36,118 nt of DNA from Azospirillum sp. (GTDB lineage Bacteria > Pseudomonadota > Alphaproteobacteria > Azospirillales > Azospirillaceae), in NCBI GenBank assembly GCA_027483805.1, contig JAIXTS010000230.1:1-36118 (forward strand), in the 5' to 3' direction. The notes under the pieces are model-generated. The model saw only the letters and a list, made by a program, of their open reading frames with translations, was not told the origin of the DNA and did no database searches. This document shows, one piece after another, positions 1-8,018 of this stretch. Each line of letters starts with the position of its first letter. Position 1 is the stretch's first letter. The translations under genes and the position numbers were made by a program.

Positions 1-81
1 ACCACCGATGGAGATGGTGATCAGGGTCAGCACCGCCATCAGGATGACGTTCTTTTCGATGATCGCGTGGGAGAACTTCAT
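1..81 (-). CDS. ccoO: cbb3-type cytochrome c oxidase subunit II, N-terminal fragment
   Basis: The first 27 codons of a gene read leftwards out of the window. The translation begins MKFSHAIIEKN and continues into a hydrophobic segment ending ISIGG, which matches the N-terminal membrane anchor typical of CcoO, the mono-haem cytochrome c subunit of the cbb3 oxidase. It starts 13 bp after the ccoN stop, and a strong purine-rich ribosome binding site (AAGGGGGA) overlaps that stop codon, so the two genes form an operon. The haem-binding CXXCH motif lies outside the window. The identification rests on position after ccoN plus the anchor sequence, and a ccoNO order is standard for the family. Confidence 0.88.
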   Translation of the reverse strand, partial: MKFSHAIIEKNVILMAVLTLITISIGG

Positions 82-94
82 GGTTCCGTCCCCC

Positions 95-1579
95 TTATTC
101 GGCTGCCACAGCGGCACCATGGGGCACCGGCTCCAGGGCCGGGCTGCTGGTAACCGTGCGGATCAGGTTGATGACCATCAGGATGGCGCCGGTCAGGAAC
201 AGCAACCCGCCGATGCCACGGATGATGTAGTAGGGATGCATGGCCTGTACCGTCTCCACGAACGAGTACTGGAGGAACCCGAACTCGTCATAGGCGCGCC
301 ACATCAGGCCCTGCATGATGCCGCTGACCCACATGGCGGTGATGTAGAAGACGATGCCGACGGTGGCGGTCCAGAAGTGCCATTCCACCAGCCGGGCGGA
401 ATAGAGCCGCTGCTTTTTCCACAGGACCGGCACCAGATAATAGATCATGCCGAAGCAGATGAAGGCGACCCAGCCGAGCGCACCGGAATGCACATGGCCG
501 ATGGTCCAGTCGGTATAGTGCGACAGGCCATTGACCGCCTTTACCGACATGACCGGGCCTTCAAACGTGCTCATGCCATAGAAGCCGACGGCGGTGACGG
601 AGAAGCGCAAGCTGGGATCGGTGCGCAGCTTGTCCCAGGCACCCGACAGGGTCATGATGCCGTTGATCATGCCGCCCCAACTGGGCATCCACAGGATGAC
701 CGAGAACACCATGCCCAGCGTCTGCGTCCAGTCGGGCAGCGCCGTATAGTGCAGATGGTGCGGACCCGCCCAGATATAGAGGAAGATCAGCGCCCAGAAA
801 TGGATGATCGACAGGCGGTAGCTGTAGACTGGGCGACCCGCCGCCTTGGGGATGAAATAATACATCATGCCCAGGAAGCCTGCCGTCAGGAAGAAGCCCA
901 CGGCATTGTGACCGTACCACCACTGTATCATCGCGTCCTGGACACCGGCCCAGGCCACATAGGACTTGGTGCCCGTCAGGCTGACCGGCAGGGCGGCGTT
1001 GTTCACGATATGCAGCACGGCGATGGTCAGGATAAAGGCCAGGTAGAACCAGTTGGCCACATAGATATGCGGCTCGCGGCGCCTGATGATGGTGCCGACG
1101 AACACGACCAGATAGACGACCCAGACCAGGGTCAGCCACAGGTCGACATACCATTCCGGCTCGGCATATTCCTTGCCCTGGGTGATGCCCAGCAGATAGC
1201 CGGTGGCGGCCATGACAATGAACAGCTGATAGCCGAAAAAGATGAACCAGCCCCATTCACGCCCGCCGAACAAAGGCGCGCGGCAGGTGCGCTGCACGAC
1301 ATACAGCGACGACCCGATCAGCGCGGAACCGCCAAAGGCGAAGATCGCGGCGGATGTGTGCAGCGGACGCAGGCGCCCGAAACTGGTCCATTCCAGACCC
1401 AGGTTGAGGTCCGGAAAAGCCAGCTGAAAAGCGATATAGACACCGGCGGCAAAGGCCGCGATGCCCCAGAACATGGCAGCGATCACGAAGGCACGGACAA
1501 CGTCCTCGTGATATGCCTCGACGGGTACGGCCGTTTGGCCCGTGCCCCCATACGCCCCGTCGGCGATTGCTACACCCAT
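95..1579 (-). CDS. ccoN: cbb3-type cytochrome c oxidase subunit I
   Basis: Catalytic subunit of the high-affinity cbb3 terminal oxidase, which reduces O2 at a haem b3/CuB centre and pumps protons in the inner membrane. The 494-residue product has the usual length and about twelve membrane spans. Visible motifs include [10 protein letters not shown] (a CuB histidine), [11 protein letters not shown] (the two further CuB histidines) and [10 protein letters not shown] (haem b/b3 histidines). The frame is open further upstream to 1654, but the start at 1579 ([12 protein letters not shown]) is preferred: it follows a GGGGG stretch about seven bases upstream, gives the normal family length, and puts the FNR-type box at 1678-1691 about 100 bp upstream. 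ccoO follows after 13 bp. Confidence 0.95.
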   Translation of the reverse strand: MGVAIADGAYGGTGQTAVPVEAYHEDVVRAFVIAAMFWGIAAFAAGVYIAFQLAFPDLNLGLEWTSFGRLRPLHTSAAIFAFGGSALIGSSLYVVQRTCRAPLFGGREWGWFIFFGYQLFIVMAATGYLLGITQGKEYAEPEWYVDLWLTLVWVVYLVVFVGTIIRRREPHIYVANWFYLAFILTIAVLHIVNNAALPVSLTGTKSYVAWAGVQDAMIQWWYGHNAVGFFLTAGFLGMMYYFIPKAAGRPVYSYRLSIIHFWALIFLYIWAGPHHLHYTALPDWTQTLGMVFSVILWMPSWGGMINGIMTLSGAWDKLRTDPSLRFSVTAVGFYGMSTFEGPVMSVKAVNGLSHYTDWTIGHVHSGALGWVAFICFGMIYYLVPVLWKKQRLYSARLVEWHFWTATVGIVFYITAMWVSGIMQGLMWRAYDEFGFLQYSFVETVQAMHPYYIIRGIGGLLFLTGAILMVINLIRTVTSSPALEPVPHGAAVAAE

Positions 1580-1887
1580 GACAAACCCCCGGTGTCGGCG
1601 GAAACTCTCAGGACAGGACCGGACCCATTGCCCGATCCCCGACCCTGCCTTCATGGGCTATGCCGGGGGGATGCGCATTGACATGCATCAAGGGGGGGAT
1701 GGTTCGGGCGGAAAACATCAGGCTGTTGGAAGATCAAAGGAGTGGGGGCGTGCGGTTCTCCCTTCCCACTCCCTTCGTCATCCCTAATATTCGCCAAATG
1801 CATAGACCCCCTTCCCTCCCTCCAAAAACCTGCCATACTCAAGAAAAGCTGCGAAAAGCGACACTCACCGAACTATTGGGGTAGGAA
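1580..1887. other. Divergent intergenic region between ccoN and the DUF2189 gene
   Basis: A 308-bp gap between divergently transcribed genes. It holds the FNR/FixK-type palindrome at 1678-1691. The short open frames crossing it have no recognisable protein sequence or good ribosome binding sites. The stretch at about 1800-1830 is unusually pyrimidine-rich on the + strand. A GGGGTAGGA ribosome binding site for the rightward gene lies just before 1888. Nothing else was recognised. Confidence 0.6.
1678..1691. promoter_or_regulatory. FNR/FixK-type anaerobox
   Basis: The sequence TTGACATGCATCAA fits the FNR/FixK consensus TTGAY-N4-RTCAA. It is centred about 105 bp upstream of the chosen ccoN start, so a transcript starting about 41 bp downstream of the centre would carry a leader of about 60 nt. 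Oxygen-responsive FNR/FixK control of ccoNOQP is well established in alphaproteobacteria. The site is palindromic and could also serve the rightward DUF2189 gene, but it is about 200 bp from that start, so control of ccoN is the better reading. Confidence 0.75.
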
Positions 1888-2688
1888 ATGACAATCGAGC
1901 ATGAAGATGATGCCGGCCCCGTCCCTGTATTCAGCGGACCGGTGCCCCATATCCGTCCCGTTCCCGTCGACCGGCCCTGGCATTGGCTGCAACTGGGCAT
2001 GGCCGATCTGGGTTCCGCCTGGCGGGTCAGCCTGACCTATGGCGCCCTGATCGCAGCCTTCAGTCTGGCGCTGACCCTGCTGGTGGTGGGGTCGGGCCAT
2101 GTCATGCTGATGCTGCCTTTGACGTCGGGCTTCACGCTGGTGGCGCCCCTGATCGCAGTCGGGCTTTACGCCACCTCACGCGATATTGGCGCCGGCCGTG
2201 GGCCGGACCTGCGGCGGGCGCTGCAAGCCTGGAAAGTCAACCCGCTGCAGGTCGGTTTCCTGGGGGTGCTGCTGTTGCTGCTGCACCTGTTCTGGGTGCG
2301 GGTGGCGACCTTGATGTATGCTTTGTTCTTCGCCGACCTGTCGCCCACGCTGGATAGCCTGACCGAGACCCTTTTCCAGAGCGGGGCCAGCCTGCCCTTT
2401 CTGATCGTGGGTAGCTTGATCGGCGCCGGATTCGCGGCCGTGGCCTTCGCCGTCTCGGTGGTCTCGATCCCCATGCTGCTGGACCGCCGCACCAACGCCT
2501 TCACTGCCATGGCGACCAGCATCACGGCGGTGCGGGTCAACCTGCCCGCCATGGCGCTCTGGGCCTTCATCATTGTGTTTCTGACGGCAGTGGGCATTGC
2601 CACGATGTTCGTGGGCCTGATCGTCACCCTGCCCCTGATCGGCCATGCCAGCTGGCATGCCTATAAGGATATGGTGACCGAACAATGA
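1888..2688 (+). CDS. DUF2189 family integral membrane protein
   Basis: A 266-residue protein with about six hydrophobic segments. A cytosolic N-terminus of about 30 residues (IRPVPVDRPWHWLQLGMADL) leads into the first span. The pattern of the N-terminal RPWxWLxxGxxDL stretch, the GFTLVAPLIAVGLYATSRDI segment and the C-terminal LIGHASWHAYKDMV matches the DUF2189 family. The family has no established biochemical role that I know of; members are often found close to cytochrome oxidase genes, which agrees with the divergent ccoN here. The ATG at 1888 follows GGGGTAGGA closely. The gene ends 50 bp before the converging deacetylase gene, with a stem-loop between them. Confidence 0.8.
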   Translation: MTIEHEDDAGPVPVFSGPVPHIRPVPVDRPWHWLQLGMADLGSAWRVSLTYGALIAAFSLALTLLVVGSGHVMLMLPLTSGFTLVAPLIAVGLYATSRDIGAGRGPDLRRALQAWKVNPLQVGFLGVLLLLLHLFWVRVATLMYALFFADLSPTLDSLTETLFQSGASLPFLIVGSLIGAGFAAVAFAVSVVSIPMLLDRRTNAFTAMATSITAVRVNLPAMALWAFIIVFLTAVGIATMFVGLIVTLPLIGHASWHAYKDMVTEQ

Positions 2689-2697
2689 GCCTGGCCT

Positions 2698-2727
2698 GTC
2701 GCATGCGTCCGGCTGGGCGCATGCGAC
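2698..2727. terminator. Candidate bidirectional terminator stem-loop
   Basis: A perfect 10-bp inverted repeat (GTCGCATGCG, 2698-2707, and its complement at 2718-2727) with a 10-nt loop, placed between two converging genes that stop at 2688 and 2738. Position and stem stability suit a shared terminator. There is no clear run of T on either side, so it is not a textbook intrinsic terminator. Confidence 0.5.
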
Positions 2728-2737
2728 GCCTGTCTGC

Positions 2738-3487
2738 TCACCCCTCCCACGTCACATGCACCAGCCTGAAGCCCTTTTGCTTGATCACGCGCAGCAGGGT
2801 GGCTATCGCGTCTGCCGTGGGTTTGTTGGCATCATGCATCAGGATGATGCCGCCGCCCTTCTCGTCCAGCGCCTTTGACAGGCGTTCGGCAAGCATCGCC
2901 GTGGTATCGGCGGGCTGCCAGTCGGTGATGGCGAGATCGATGGAGAAGACCGCCACCCCATCCTTGGCCAGAGCTTCCATCAGGGTCGGCGTCTCCTCCA
3001 GGAACGGAAAACGATAGGACGCGGCCGCCACCCCGAACAGCCGCCGGTACGCGGCTTGCGTGCGCGCCAGATCGTCAAGTTGCGCCGCGGCGGTCAGCGT
3101 GCCCAGATGCGGGTGGCTGTAGCTATGGATGCCGGCCGAATGCCCCTCCGCCACGGCGCGTTTCGCCAGCTCGCCATGGGCATCCAGATTGCTGCCGGTC
3201 ATGAAGAAGGTGGCCCTGGCACATTCCGCCTTCAGCGCCTCCAGCACCTGGGATGTCAGCACCGGCACCGGCCCATCATCAAAGGTCAGCACCACCTCTC
3301 CCTTGGCCAGACCCGGCAGGGGCGCATGCTGTACCGTGCCAAAGGCCCCCCCGTCCCCGCGCTTCAGTGTGATGGTGCGGCTGGTGCCCAGCGCATCCGG
3401 GCCGCAATCGGCGGCCATGACCGGCAAGGCCGCCAGCGCACCGGCCAGAACCAGGGCGCACAGCGCAGCGTGTCGCAGAAACCCCAT
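2738..3487 (-). CDS. Secreted polysaccharide deacetylase (NodB-homology, CE4)
   Basis: A 249-residue protein with a signal peptide (residues 1-25, cleavage near VMAAD) followed by a NodB-homology domain. Members of carbohydrate esterase family 4 remove N- or O-acetyl groups from chitin, peptidoglycan or other polysaccharides using a metal held by an Asp-His-His triad. Motif 1 is TFDDGP (D70, D71), motif 2 is H121-xxx-H125 in HSYSH, motif 3 is RFPF (159-162), and LMHD (216-219) supplies the late catalytic histidine. All key residues are therefore present. The substrate cannot be read from sequence. The gene stands alone, and copy 1 of the intergenic repeat (3504-3664) lies directly upstream of its start, so its promoter must lie in or near that element. 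Confidence 0.9.
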   Translation of the reverse strand: MGFLRHAALCALVLAGALAALPVMAADCGPDALGTSRTITLKRGDGGAFGTVQHAPLPGLAKGEVVLTFDDGPVPVLTSQVLEALKAECARATFFMTGSNLDAHGELAKRAVAEGHSAGIHSYSHPHLGTLTAAAQLDDLARTQAAYRRLFGVAAASYRFPFLEETPTLMEALAKDGVAVFSIDLAITDWQPADTTAMLAERLSKALDEKGGGIILMHDANKPTADAIATLLRVIKQKGFRLVHVTWEG

Positions 3488-3503
3488 CTGTTCCTCCCTG
3501 CCT

Positions 3504-3664
3504 CCGCCTTATACCGACGGTCAAAATTCTTGACCGTCTTTACGGCGGCGACCGCCGCCGCGCGCCACGTGGCGCGTGGCCAAGCCCATGGATAGGGGCG
3601 CCGGCGATTGAGGGCAGGAAAGAGTGACCAACGGTCAAGATTTCATGCCGCCGGTATTAGGCGG
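3504..3664. repeat. Palindrome-rich intergenic element, copy 1
   Basis: The core 3514-3662 matches 7870-8018 in the same orientation, with about 12 substitutions and two single-base indels over about 150 bp. Inside it are GACGGTCAA-AATTC-TTGACCGTC (perfect 9-bp arms), a GGCGG/CCGCC hairpin, and the perfect 16-bp palindrome CGCGCCACGTGGCGCG. The ends of this copy are inverted repeats: CCGCCTTATACCGACGG on the left and, complemented, CCGCCTAATACCGGCGG on the right (15 of 17 identical). No open frame is evident. It resembles a miniature inverted-repeat element or a dispersed structured repeat. It sits just upstream of the deacetylase gene and downstream of the DUF6702-like gene. Confidence 0.85.
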
Positions 3665-3671
3665 TTTGTTA

Positions 3672-3686
3672 GCGTTAACCTAACGC
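3672..3686. terminator. Small hairpin downstream of the DUF6702-like gene
   Basis: GCGTTA-ACC-TAACGC is a perfect 6-bp stem with a 3-nt loop, 22 bp beyond the stop of the minus-strand gene that ends at 3709. A second small palindrome, GGATTG-C-CAATCC (3697-3709), touches the stop codon. They could help end the transcript of the peptidase operon. There is no T run, so the terminator call is weak. Confidence 0.3.
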
Positions 3687-3708
3687 AGAGGCAGGGGGAT
3701 TGCCAATC

Positions 3709-4236
3709 CTAAAGCACCACTTCCTTCTCCCCATCCCCGCCCATGAAGGTCAGGGTGCGGATGAAGTCGGGCCCGCGTCCGATATCGACATTCACCTGAT
3801 TGATCTGTACGGGGAACACATCCCGCAGAATCATGTTGCGCACCAGAAGCCGGGTGGGTGCTGCTGTCAGGGGCACTTCCTGATAGATATGGATATTGTC
3901 CCCATGCGGTTCCGCCCCCAGCAGTTTCAAGGCCAAGGGCGGGCCGCCGGGGATGGTCAGGGCAAAACGCGGCTCGACATAGATCGCCAGCCGCGCCTGA
4001 TCCTCCAGCCGCGACAGGTCGGGTGCACCAGCCCCAACAACCTGAGCCAGGGCGATTTCCGCATCATGGGCATGCAGCGCATGGTCGATTTCCAGCAGCC
4101 CCGCCACCCGGTTCCAGGTGACCAGCGTCAAGGCCGCCTTGGCCCGGTGGGCGCGGGCCGGAGGGGCCCGCCCCGCCAACAGGCCCGCCCCGGCCAGCGC
4201 CAGGATCTGGCGCCGGCCGATAAGGTTCAGCGTCAC
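3709..4236 (-). CDS. DUF6702-like exported protein
   Basis: A 175-residue protein with a GTG start. The N-terminus GRRQILALAGAGLLAG followed by ARA looks like a twin-arginine-type or ordinary export signal, so the protein is probably periplasmic. The mature part has the HRAKAALTLVTWN...LEIDHALHAHDAE pattern that I associate with the DUF6702 family, which is commonly encoded next to an M1 peptidase. The GTG overlaps the TGA stop of the upstream peptidase by four bases (GTGA), implying translational coupling and a shared function. No catalytic motif is visible, and the family has no established role that I know of. The family assignment is less certain than the reading frame. Confidence 0.7.
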   Translation of the reverse strand: MTLNLIGRRQILALAGAGLLAGRAPPARAHRAKAALTLVTWNRVAGLLEIDHALHAHDAEIALAQVVGAGAPDLSRLEDQARLAIYVEPRFALTIPGGPPLALKLLGAEPHGDNIHIYQEVPLTAAPTRLLVRNMILRDVFPVQINQVNVDIGRGPDFIRTLTFMGGDGEKEVVL

Positions 4237-6713
4237 TGCTGCCCTCCGGGCGCCAGCGGCACGTCCTTGGCCCCTTCCTTGCCCTCGCCTTCCTTCTTGG
4301 CCTTCAGTTCGACCAGCATGTCGGCCATCAGGTCCTTGGTCTCGTCCTTGGACTTATACAGTTCCAGACGCGACGCCGCGATCTTGCGCGGATAGGCATT
4401 GTTGGAGACATCGGCATCGGCAATCTCCTGGCGCGGGTCCAGTTCGACACCGACAATCTGCTTGGACCGGATCAGCATCTTGGTCACGGCCTTGGCATTG
4501 TAGCGCCAGATCTCTGCCGGGATCATCACGAACTCCTGGGTGCCGTCGGCATATTTCAGCAGCAGCGGCAGCGGCATGACCAGCCCGCCCTTATTGGCGA
4601 AATCCAGGAAATAGACCCAGTCGCCATCCTTCTCGGCCCGCGCCAGCGCCTCACGCTCCCAGGGTTCCAGCCCTTCGACCATATCGGCAAACTTGTTGCG
4701 GTCCTTGTTGGTGGGCGTGAACTTGTCATTCTCGTTATAGAAATCCTTGAGGCCCGGCTCCCGCTCCAGCAGGGTTTTCAGGCCCTGTTCACGATTATGG
4801 ACCTGGCCCAGCGGCTCCTTGGTGTCGCGGCGATATTCCTCGCGCTGCAACGGCTTTTCCACGTCGGGATTGCCGGTAGCGATGCGGTATTCGCGCACGC
4901 TGGCCAGGTCGATATCGACATGGTCGGTCGTATAGAACCAGCCGCGCCAGAACCAATCCAGATCGATGCCCGAGGCATCCTCCATGCTGCGGAAGAAATC
5001 CGACGGGGTCGGGCGCTTGAACTTCCAGCGCTGCGAATATTCGCGGAAGGCATGGTCGAACAGCTCCCGCCCCATCACGGTTTCGCGCAGGATGGTCAGG
5101 GCCGTGGCCGGCTTGGTATAGGAGTTGGGACCGAACTGCAGCACCGAATCCGACTGGGTCATGATCGGCACCTGACCCTGGCTGGTCATGTAGCTGGTGA
5201 TTTCGGCCGGCAGGTTGGGATTGCGGCGATGCTCGCCGAAATTCTCTTCCCATTCCAGATGGGCCACGTTCTGAACAAAGGTGTTCAGCCCTTCATCCAT
5301 CCAGGTCCATTGCCGTTCGTCCGAATTCACGATCATCGGGTAATAGATATGACCGATCTCGTGAATGACGACGCCGATCAGCCCATATTTGGCATTGGCG
5401 GTATAGGTGCGCTTGCCCGTCTTCTTATCAACGTTGGGCCGGAATCCGTTGAAGGTGATCATGGGATATTCCATGCCGCCCCCGTCCCAGGTATTGACCG
5501 ATTGGGCCGTGGGGTACGGATAGGCGAAGGAATATTTGCTGTAGGTCTTGATCGTGTGCGCCACGGCCCAGGTCGAATATTTCGACCAGAGCGGCTCCGC
5601 CTCGTTGGGATAGAAGGACATGGCCAGGACGGGAGGGCCCGCCGGATTGTCCTGTTTCACCCCCATCGCGTCCCAGATGAACTTGTTGGAACTGGCAAAG
5701 GCGAAGTCGCGGACATTCTTGGCGGAGAAACGCCAGGTCTTGGTGGCCTTGTCCGTTTCCTTCTCATTGGCCAGCGCTTCTTCCGGCGTCACGACGAACA
5801 TCGGCTGATCGGCCTTGGCGGCCTTGGCCAGACGGTCGCGCTGTGTCTGCGTCAGCACATCGCCGGGGTTCAGCAACTCGCCCGATGCCGATACGACATG
5901 ATCGGCCGGCACGGTGAGGGCGACGTCATAATCACCGAATTCGAGGGTGAATTCGCCCCGGCCCAGGAAGGCCTTGTGCTGCCAGCCGGCATAGTCGGTA
6001 TAGGCGGCCATGCGCGGGAAGAACTGCGCCAGGAAAAACAGGTCGGTCTTGGTGTCGCGGAAATGCTCATACCCGCTGCGGCCGCCGACAATATCCTGGT
6101 TGATGATATTGTGCGCCCATTCCACCTTGAAGGTGAAGGACGCGCCCGGCGCCAGCGGTCGGGGCAGGTCGATGCGCATCATCGTATCGACCACGGTATA
6201 GGGCAGGGCACGCCCCCCCTCATCCGTGACCGACCCGATTTCCATCCCGTATTGTGTATCCTTCAGGGCCTGGACACGGGCAAGCGTGCCATAGCTGATC
6301 TGGTCGCCGCCATCCTTGGCCGGGCTGGATGTCCGGGTCAGCTCGGCGATGGACTTGTCCTTGAAGATATTCTGGTCGAGCTGCAGCCACAGATAGCGCA
6401 GGCTGTCCGGGGAATTATTGTGGTAGCGCACGGTCTGCCGGCCGGTCAGGCGCTTTGCCGCCGCGTCCAGCTTCAGATCCATGCTGTAATCGGCGCGCTG
6501 CTGCCAATATTGGTGGCCGGGCGCGCCTGACGCCGTGCGGTAGGTATTGGGGGTGGGAAGATCCACGTCCAGCTGGCGGAACTTGTCCTGCCAGTTGCCC
6601 TTGGTCTGTTCGATGGCGTCGGCGGCTGCCATGGGGGCCAACCCCATGCTGGCCGACAATACAAAAGAAACGACCGCCATCAGGCGCGCCGTGCGTCCCT
6701 GCCAATACCCCAT
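4233..6713 (-). CDS. M1 family (gluzincin) metallopeptidase
   Basis: An 826-residue exported zinc aminopeptidase-like protein. A signal peptide occupies about residues 1-32 (cleavage near AAADA). The zinc site is complete: HEIGH at 451-455 and the third ligand E474 in WMDEGLNTF, exactly the HEXXH-X18-E spacing of family M1. The exopeptidase motif, GxMEN in classic members, reads GGGMEYP (411-417), as in the bacterial subgroup of large periplasmic M1 enzymes. The N-terminal beta domain and the long C-terminal part (after about residue 600) are typical. An internal ATG at 6680 would still leave a signal peptide and is an alternative start. It is the first gene of a two-gene operon with the DUF6702-like protein. 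The substrate is unknown, presumably periplasmic peptides. Confidence 0.92.
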   Translation of the reverse strand: MGYWQGRTARLMAVVSFVLSASMGLAPMAAADAIEQTKGNWQDKFRQLDVDLPTPNTYRTASGAPGHQYWQQRADYSMDLKLDAAAKRLTGRQTVRYHNNSPDSLRYLWLQLDQNIFKDKSIAELTRTSSPAKDGGDQISYGTLARVQALKDTQYGMEIGSVTDEGGRALPYTVVDTMMRIDLPRPLAPGASFTFKVEWAHNIINQDIVGGRSGYEHFRDTKTDLFFLAQFFPRMAAYTDYAGWQHKAFLGRGEFTLEFGDYDVALTVPADHVVSASGELLNPGDVLTQTQRDRLAKAAKADQPMFVVTPEEALANEKETDKATKTWRFSAKNVRDFAFASSNKFIWDAMGVKQDNPAGPPVLAMSFYPNEAEPLWSKYSTWAVAHTIKTYSKYSFAYPYPTAQSVNTWDGGGMEYPMITFNGFRPNVDKKTGKRTYTANAKYGLIGVVIHEIGHIYYPMIVNSDERQWTWMDEGLNTFVQNVAHLEWEENFGEHRRNPNLPAEITSYMTSQGQVPIMTQSDSVLQFGPNSYTKPATALTILRETVMGRELFDHAFREYSQRWKFKRPTPSDFFRSMEDASGIDLDWFWRGWFYTTDHVDIDLASVREYRIATGNPDVEKPLQREEYRRDTKEPLGQVHNREQGLKTLLEREPGLKDFYNENDKFTPTNKDRNKFADMVEGLEPWEREALARAEKDGDWVYFLDFANKGGLVMPLPLLLKYADGTQEFVMIPAEIWRYNAKAVTKMLIRSKQIVGVELDPRQEIADADVSNNAYPRKIAASRLELYKSKDETKDLMADMLVELKAKKEGEGKEGAKDVPLAPGGQQ

Positions 6714-6942
6714 CCCTACCCCCAGCCATACGGCCGGGCCCGCGTCCAGACGGGCCCGCTACCGACAAGATACTGATAATGCTCAGCGGGCCGGCCTGCG
6801 CAAAATGAATTCAAGACCAGGAAGGGCGGAATATTGTAACGGTTCGGTAACAGGCCGGAAATCCGCCGCCCTTCGGGAATCGCGGGGCCGCCTTAACCCT
6901 GAGTCGGGGCTTCTTTTCTTACCAAACCCTGGTGAAGCGCCT
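6714..6942. other. Divergent promoter region between the M1 peptidase and the PPTase
   Basis: A 229-bp gap between divergent genes. It contains an 8-bp inverted repeat, GGCCCGCT (6753-6760) and AGCGGGCC (6785-6792), whose 24-nt loop is AT-richer and includes GATAAT at 6775-6780, a -10-like hexamer without a convincing -35. An open frame crosses the gap in phase with the PPTase, but its translation there does not resemble protein. Confidence 0.4.
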
Positions 6943-7743
6943 ATGATCCGCGCTTTCTGGGAATGGGGGCATCGGATGCGGGACGGTTTTGCCGTGCGTG
7001 GCGATTGGCGACATGACGTGATCGTGCTGACATTGGCCGTCGATGGCCTGGGCACGCGGGACCTGGCGCCCCTCTCCCACACGCTGGACCGGACGGAACG
7101 GGAACGCGCTGCCCGTTTCCAGTTCGACGCCGACAGAAATGCCTATATCGCCGCCCATGGCCTGACCCGGCTGTTCCTGGGGGCCTGGACGGGCCGGTCG
7201 CCAGGGGCCCTGGCCTTCAATGCCGGTCCTTATGGCAAGCCGGTGCTGGTGCGCGGTGGGGCGTCGTTCAACCTGTCGCACACACGGTCGATGGTAGCCG
7301 TGGCTGTGTCGGCGCAGGGTGAGGTGGGCGTGGATATCGAACCGCTGGTGCCCAACCGCACTGTGGAACTGGATATTGCCGACCGTTGGTTCTCCCGCGA
7401 GGAGGTGGCGCAGATCGGCGTGGAAATGGAAGAGGATGCCAAGCGCACCCGCTTCATGCGCATCTGGAACCTGAAAGAAGCCGTGATCAAGGCCACGGGC
7501 CGGGGCCTTTCGCAGGAACTGTCCGGCTTTACCGTCACCCCGCCGACGGCGGAGGCTGGCCCCACCCTGACCGCGCATGAGGAATGGCTGCGGGCCGGTG
7601 ACTGGCGCCTGTCGCAATGGGATGTGGATGGCCATGTGCTGGCCGCGGCCAGCCTGAACGGACCGTCCGGCACCCTGCGCCACCTGCGCGTCACGGCCGA
7701 CGGCCTGGCCGCCCTGGCCGATGGCGCCCCTATCCTGGTGTAA
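6943..7743 (+). CDS. Sfp-type 4'-phosphopantetheinyl transferase
   Basis: A 266-residue enzyme that transfers phosphopantetheine from CoA to a serine of acyl or peptidyl carrier proteins. The family motifs are all present: FNLSHT (109-114), GVDIEP (129-134, Mg-binding Asp and Glu) and WNLKEAVIKATGRGL (175-189) with the catalytic Lys/Glu pair. The size matches the Sfp/EntD group rather than the short AcpS type. The frame is open far upstream, but the ATG at 6943 is preferred because GGTGAAG lies six bases before it; the ATG at 6976 is a possible alternative. No polyketide or non-ribosomal synthetase gene occurs in the window, so its carrier protein is elsewhere. It stands alone, followed by a 275-bp gap with repeat copy 2. 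Confidence 0.9.
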   Translation: MIRAFWEWGHRMRDGFAVRGDWRHDVIVLTLAVDGLGTRDLAPLSHTLDRTERERAARFQFDADRNAYIAAHGLTRLFLGAWTGRSPGALAFNAGPYGKPVLVRGGASFNLSHTRSMVAVAVSAQGEVGVDIEPLVPNRTVELDIADRWFSREEVAQIGVEMEEDAKRTRFMRIWNLKEAVIKATGRGLSQELSGFTVTPPTAEAGPTLTAHEEWLRAGDWRLSQWDVDGHVLAAASLNGPSGTLRHLRVTADGLAALADGAPILV

Positions 7744-7750
7744 TTCCAAT

Positions 7751-7764
7751 CCGCCGACTGGCGG
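7751..7764. terminator. Short hairpin after the PPTase gene
   Basis: CCGCC-GACT-GGCGG forms a perfect 5-bp GC stem with a tetraloop, seven bases after the PPTase stop. A looser inverted repeat (CCGCCTTAACA at 7822-7832 and TGTTACGGCGG at 7848-7858) follows in the same gap. No T tract is present. It may help terminate transcription between these converging genes. Confidence 0.3.
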
Positions 7765-7869
7765 CCCGGCGCTCGTGTGCCGCAAGCCAAGGGTGCGGAT
7801 GCACACCCGCGGCGTTGAGGGCCGCCTTAACAACGACCATCGGCAAGTGTTACGGCGGATTGGATAATG

Positions 7870-8018
7870 CCGACGGTCAAAATCTTGATCGTCGATACGG
7901 CGGCGACCGCCGCCGCGCGCCACGTGGCGCGTAGCCACGCCCATGAATGTGGGCGCCGGCGATTGTGGGGCAGGAAAAAGTGACCAACGGTCAAGATTTC
8001 ATGCCGCTGGTATCAGGC
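7870..8018. repeat. Palindrome-rich intergenic element, copy 2
   Basis: Second copy of the element at 3514-3662, same orientation, about 90% identical. It keeps the perfect CGCGCCACGTGGCGCG palindrome and the GGCGG/CCGCC hairpin. In the first inverted repeat one arm carries a mismatch (TTGATCGTC instead of TTGACCGTC). The left terminal inverted repeat seen in copy 1 is degenerate here. It lies between the converging PPTase and LacI genes, and its right edge touches the LacI stop codon at 8019. A promoter role for this copy is therefore unlikely. Confidence 0.85.

Noticed and set aside
168-181. TTGATGACCATCAG, resembling an FNR box
   Set aside because: It differs from the consensus in the last base and lies inside the 3' part of ccoN, where its position makes no regulatory sense.
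8-1681. A 557-codon + strand open frame opposite ccoN
   Set aside because: It is the antisense shadow of ccoN. Its translation is rich in His, Asp, Gly and Gln without any domain, and the minus strand has a clear oxidase subunit.
4797-6530. A 577-codon + strand open frame
   Set aside because: Antisense to the M1 peptidase, whose HEXXH-X18-E motif settles the coding strand. Long antisense frames are common in GC-rich DNA.
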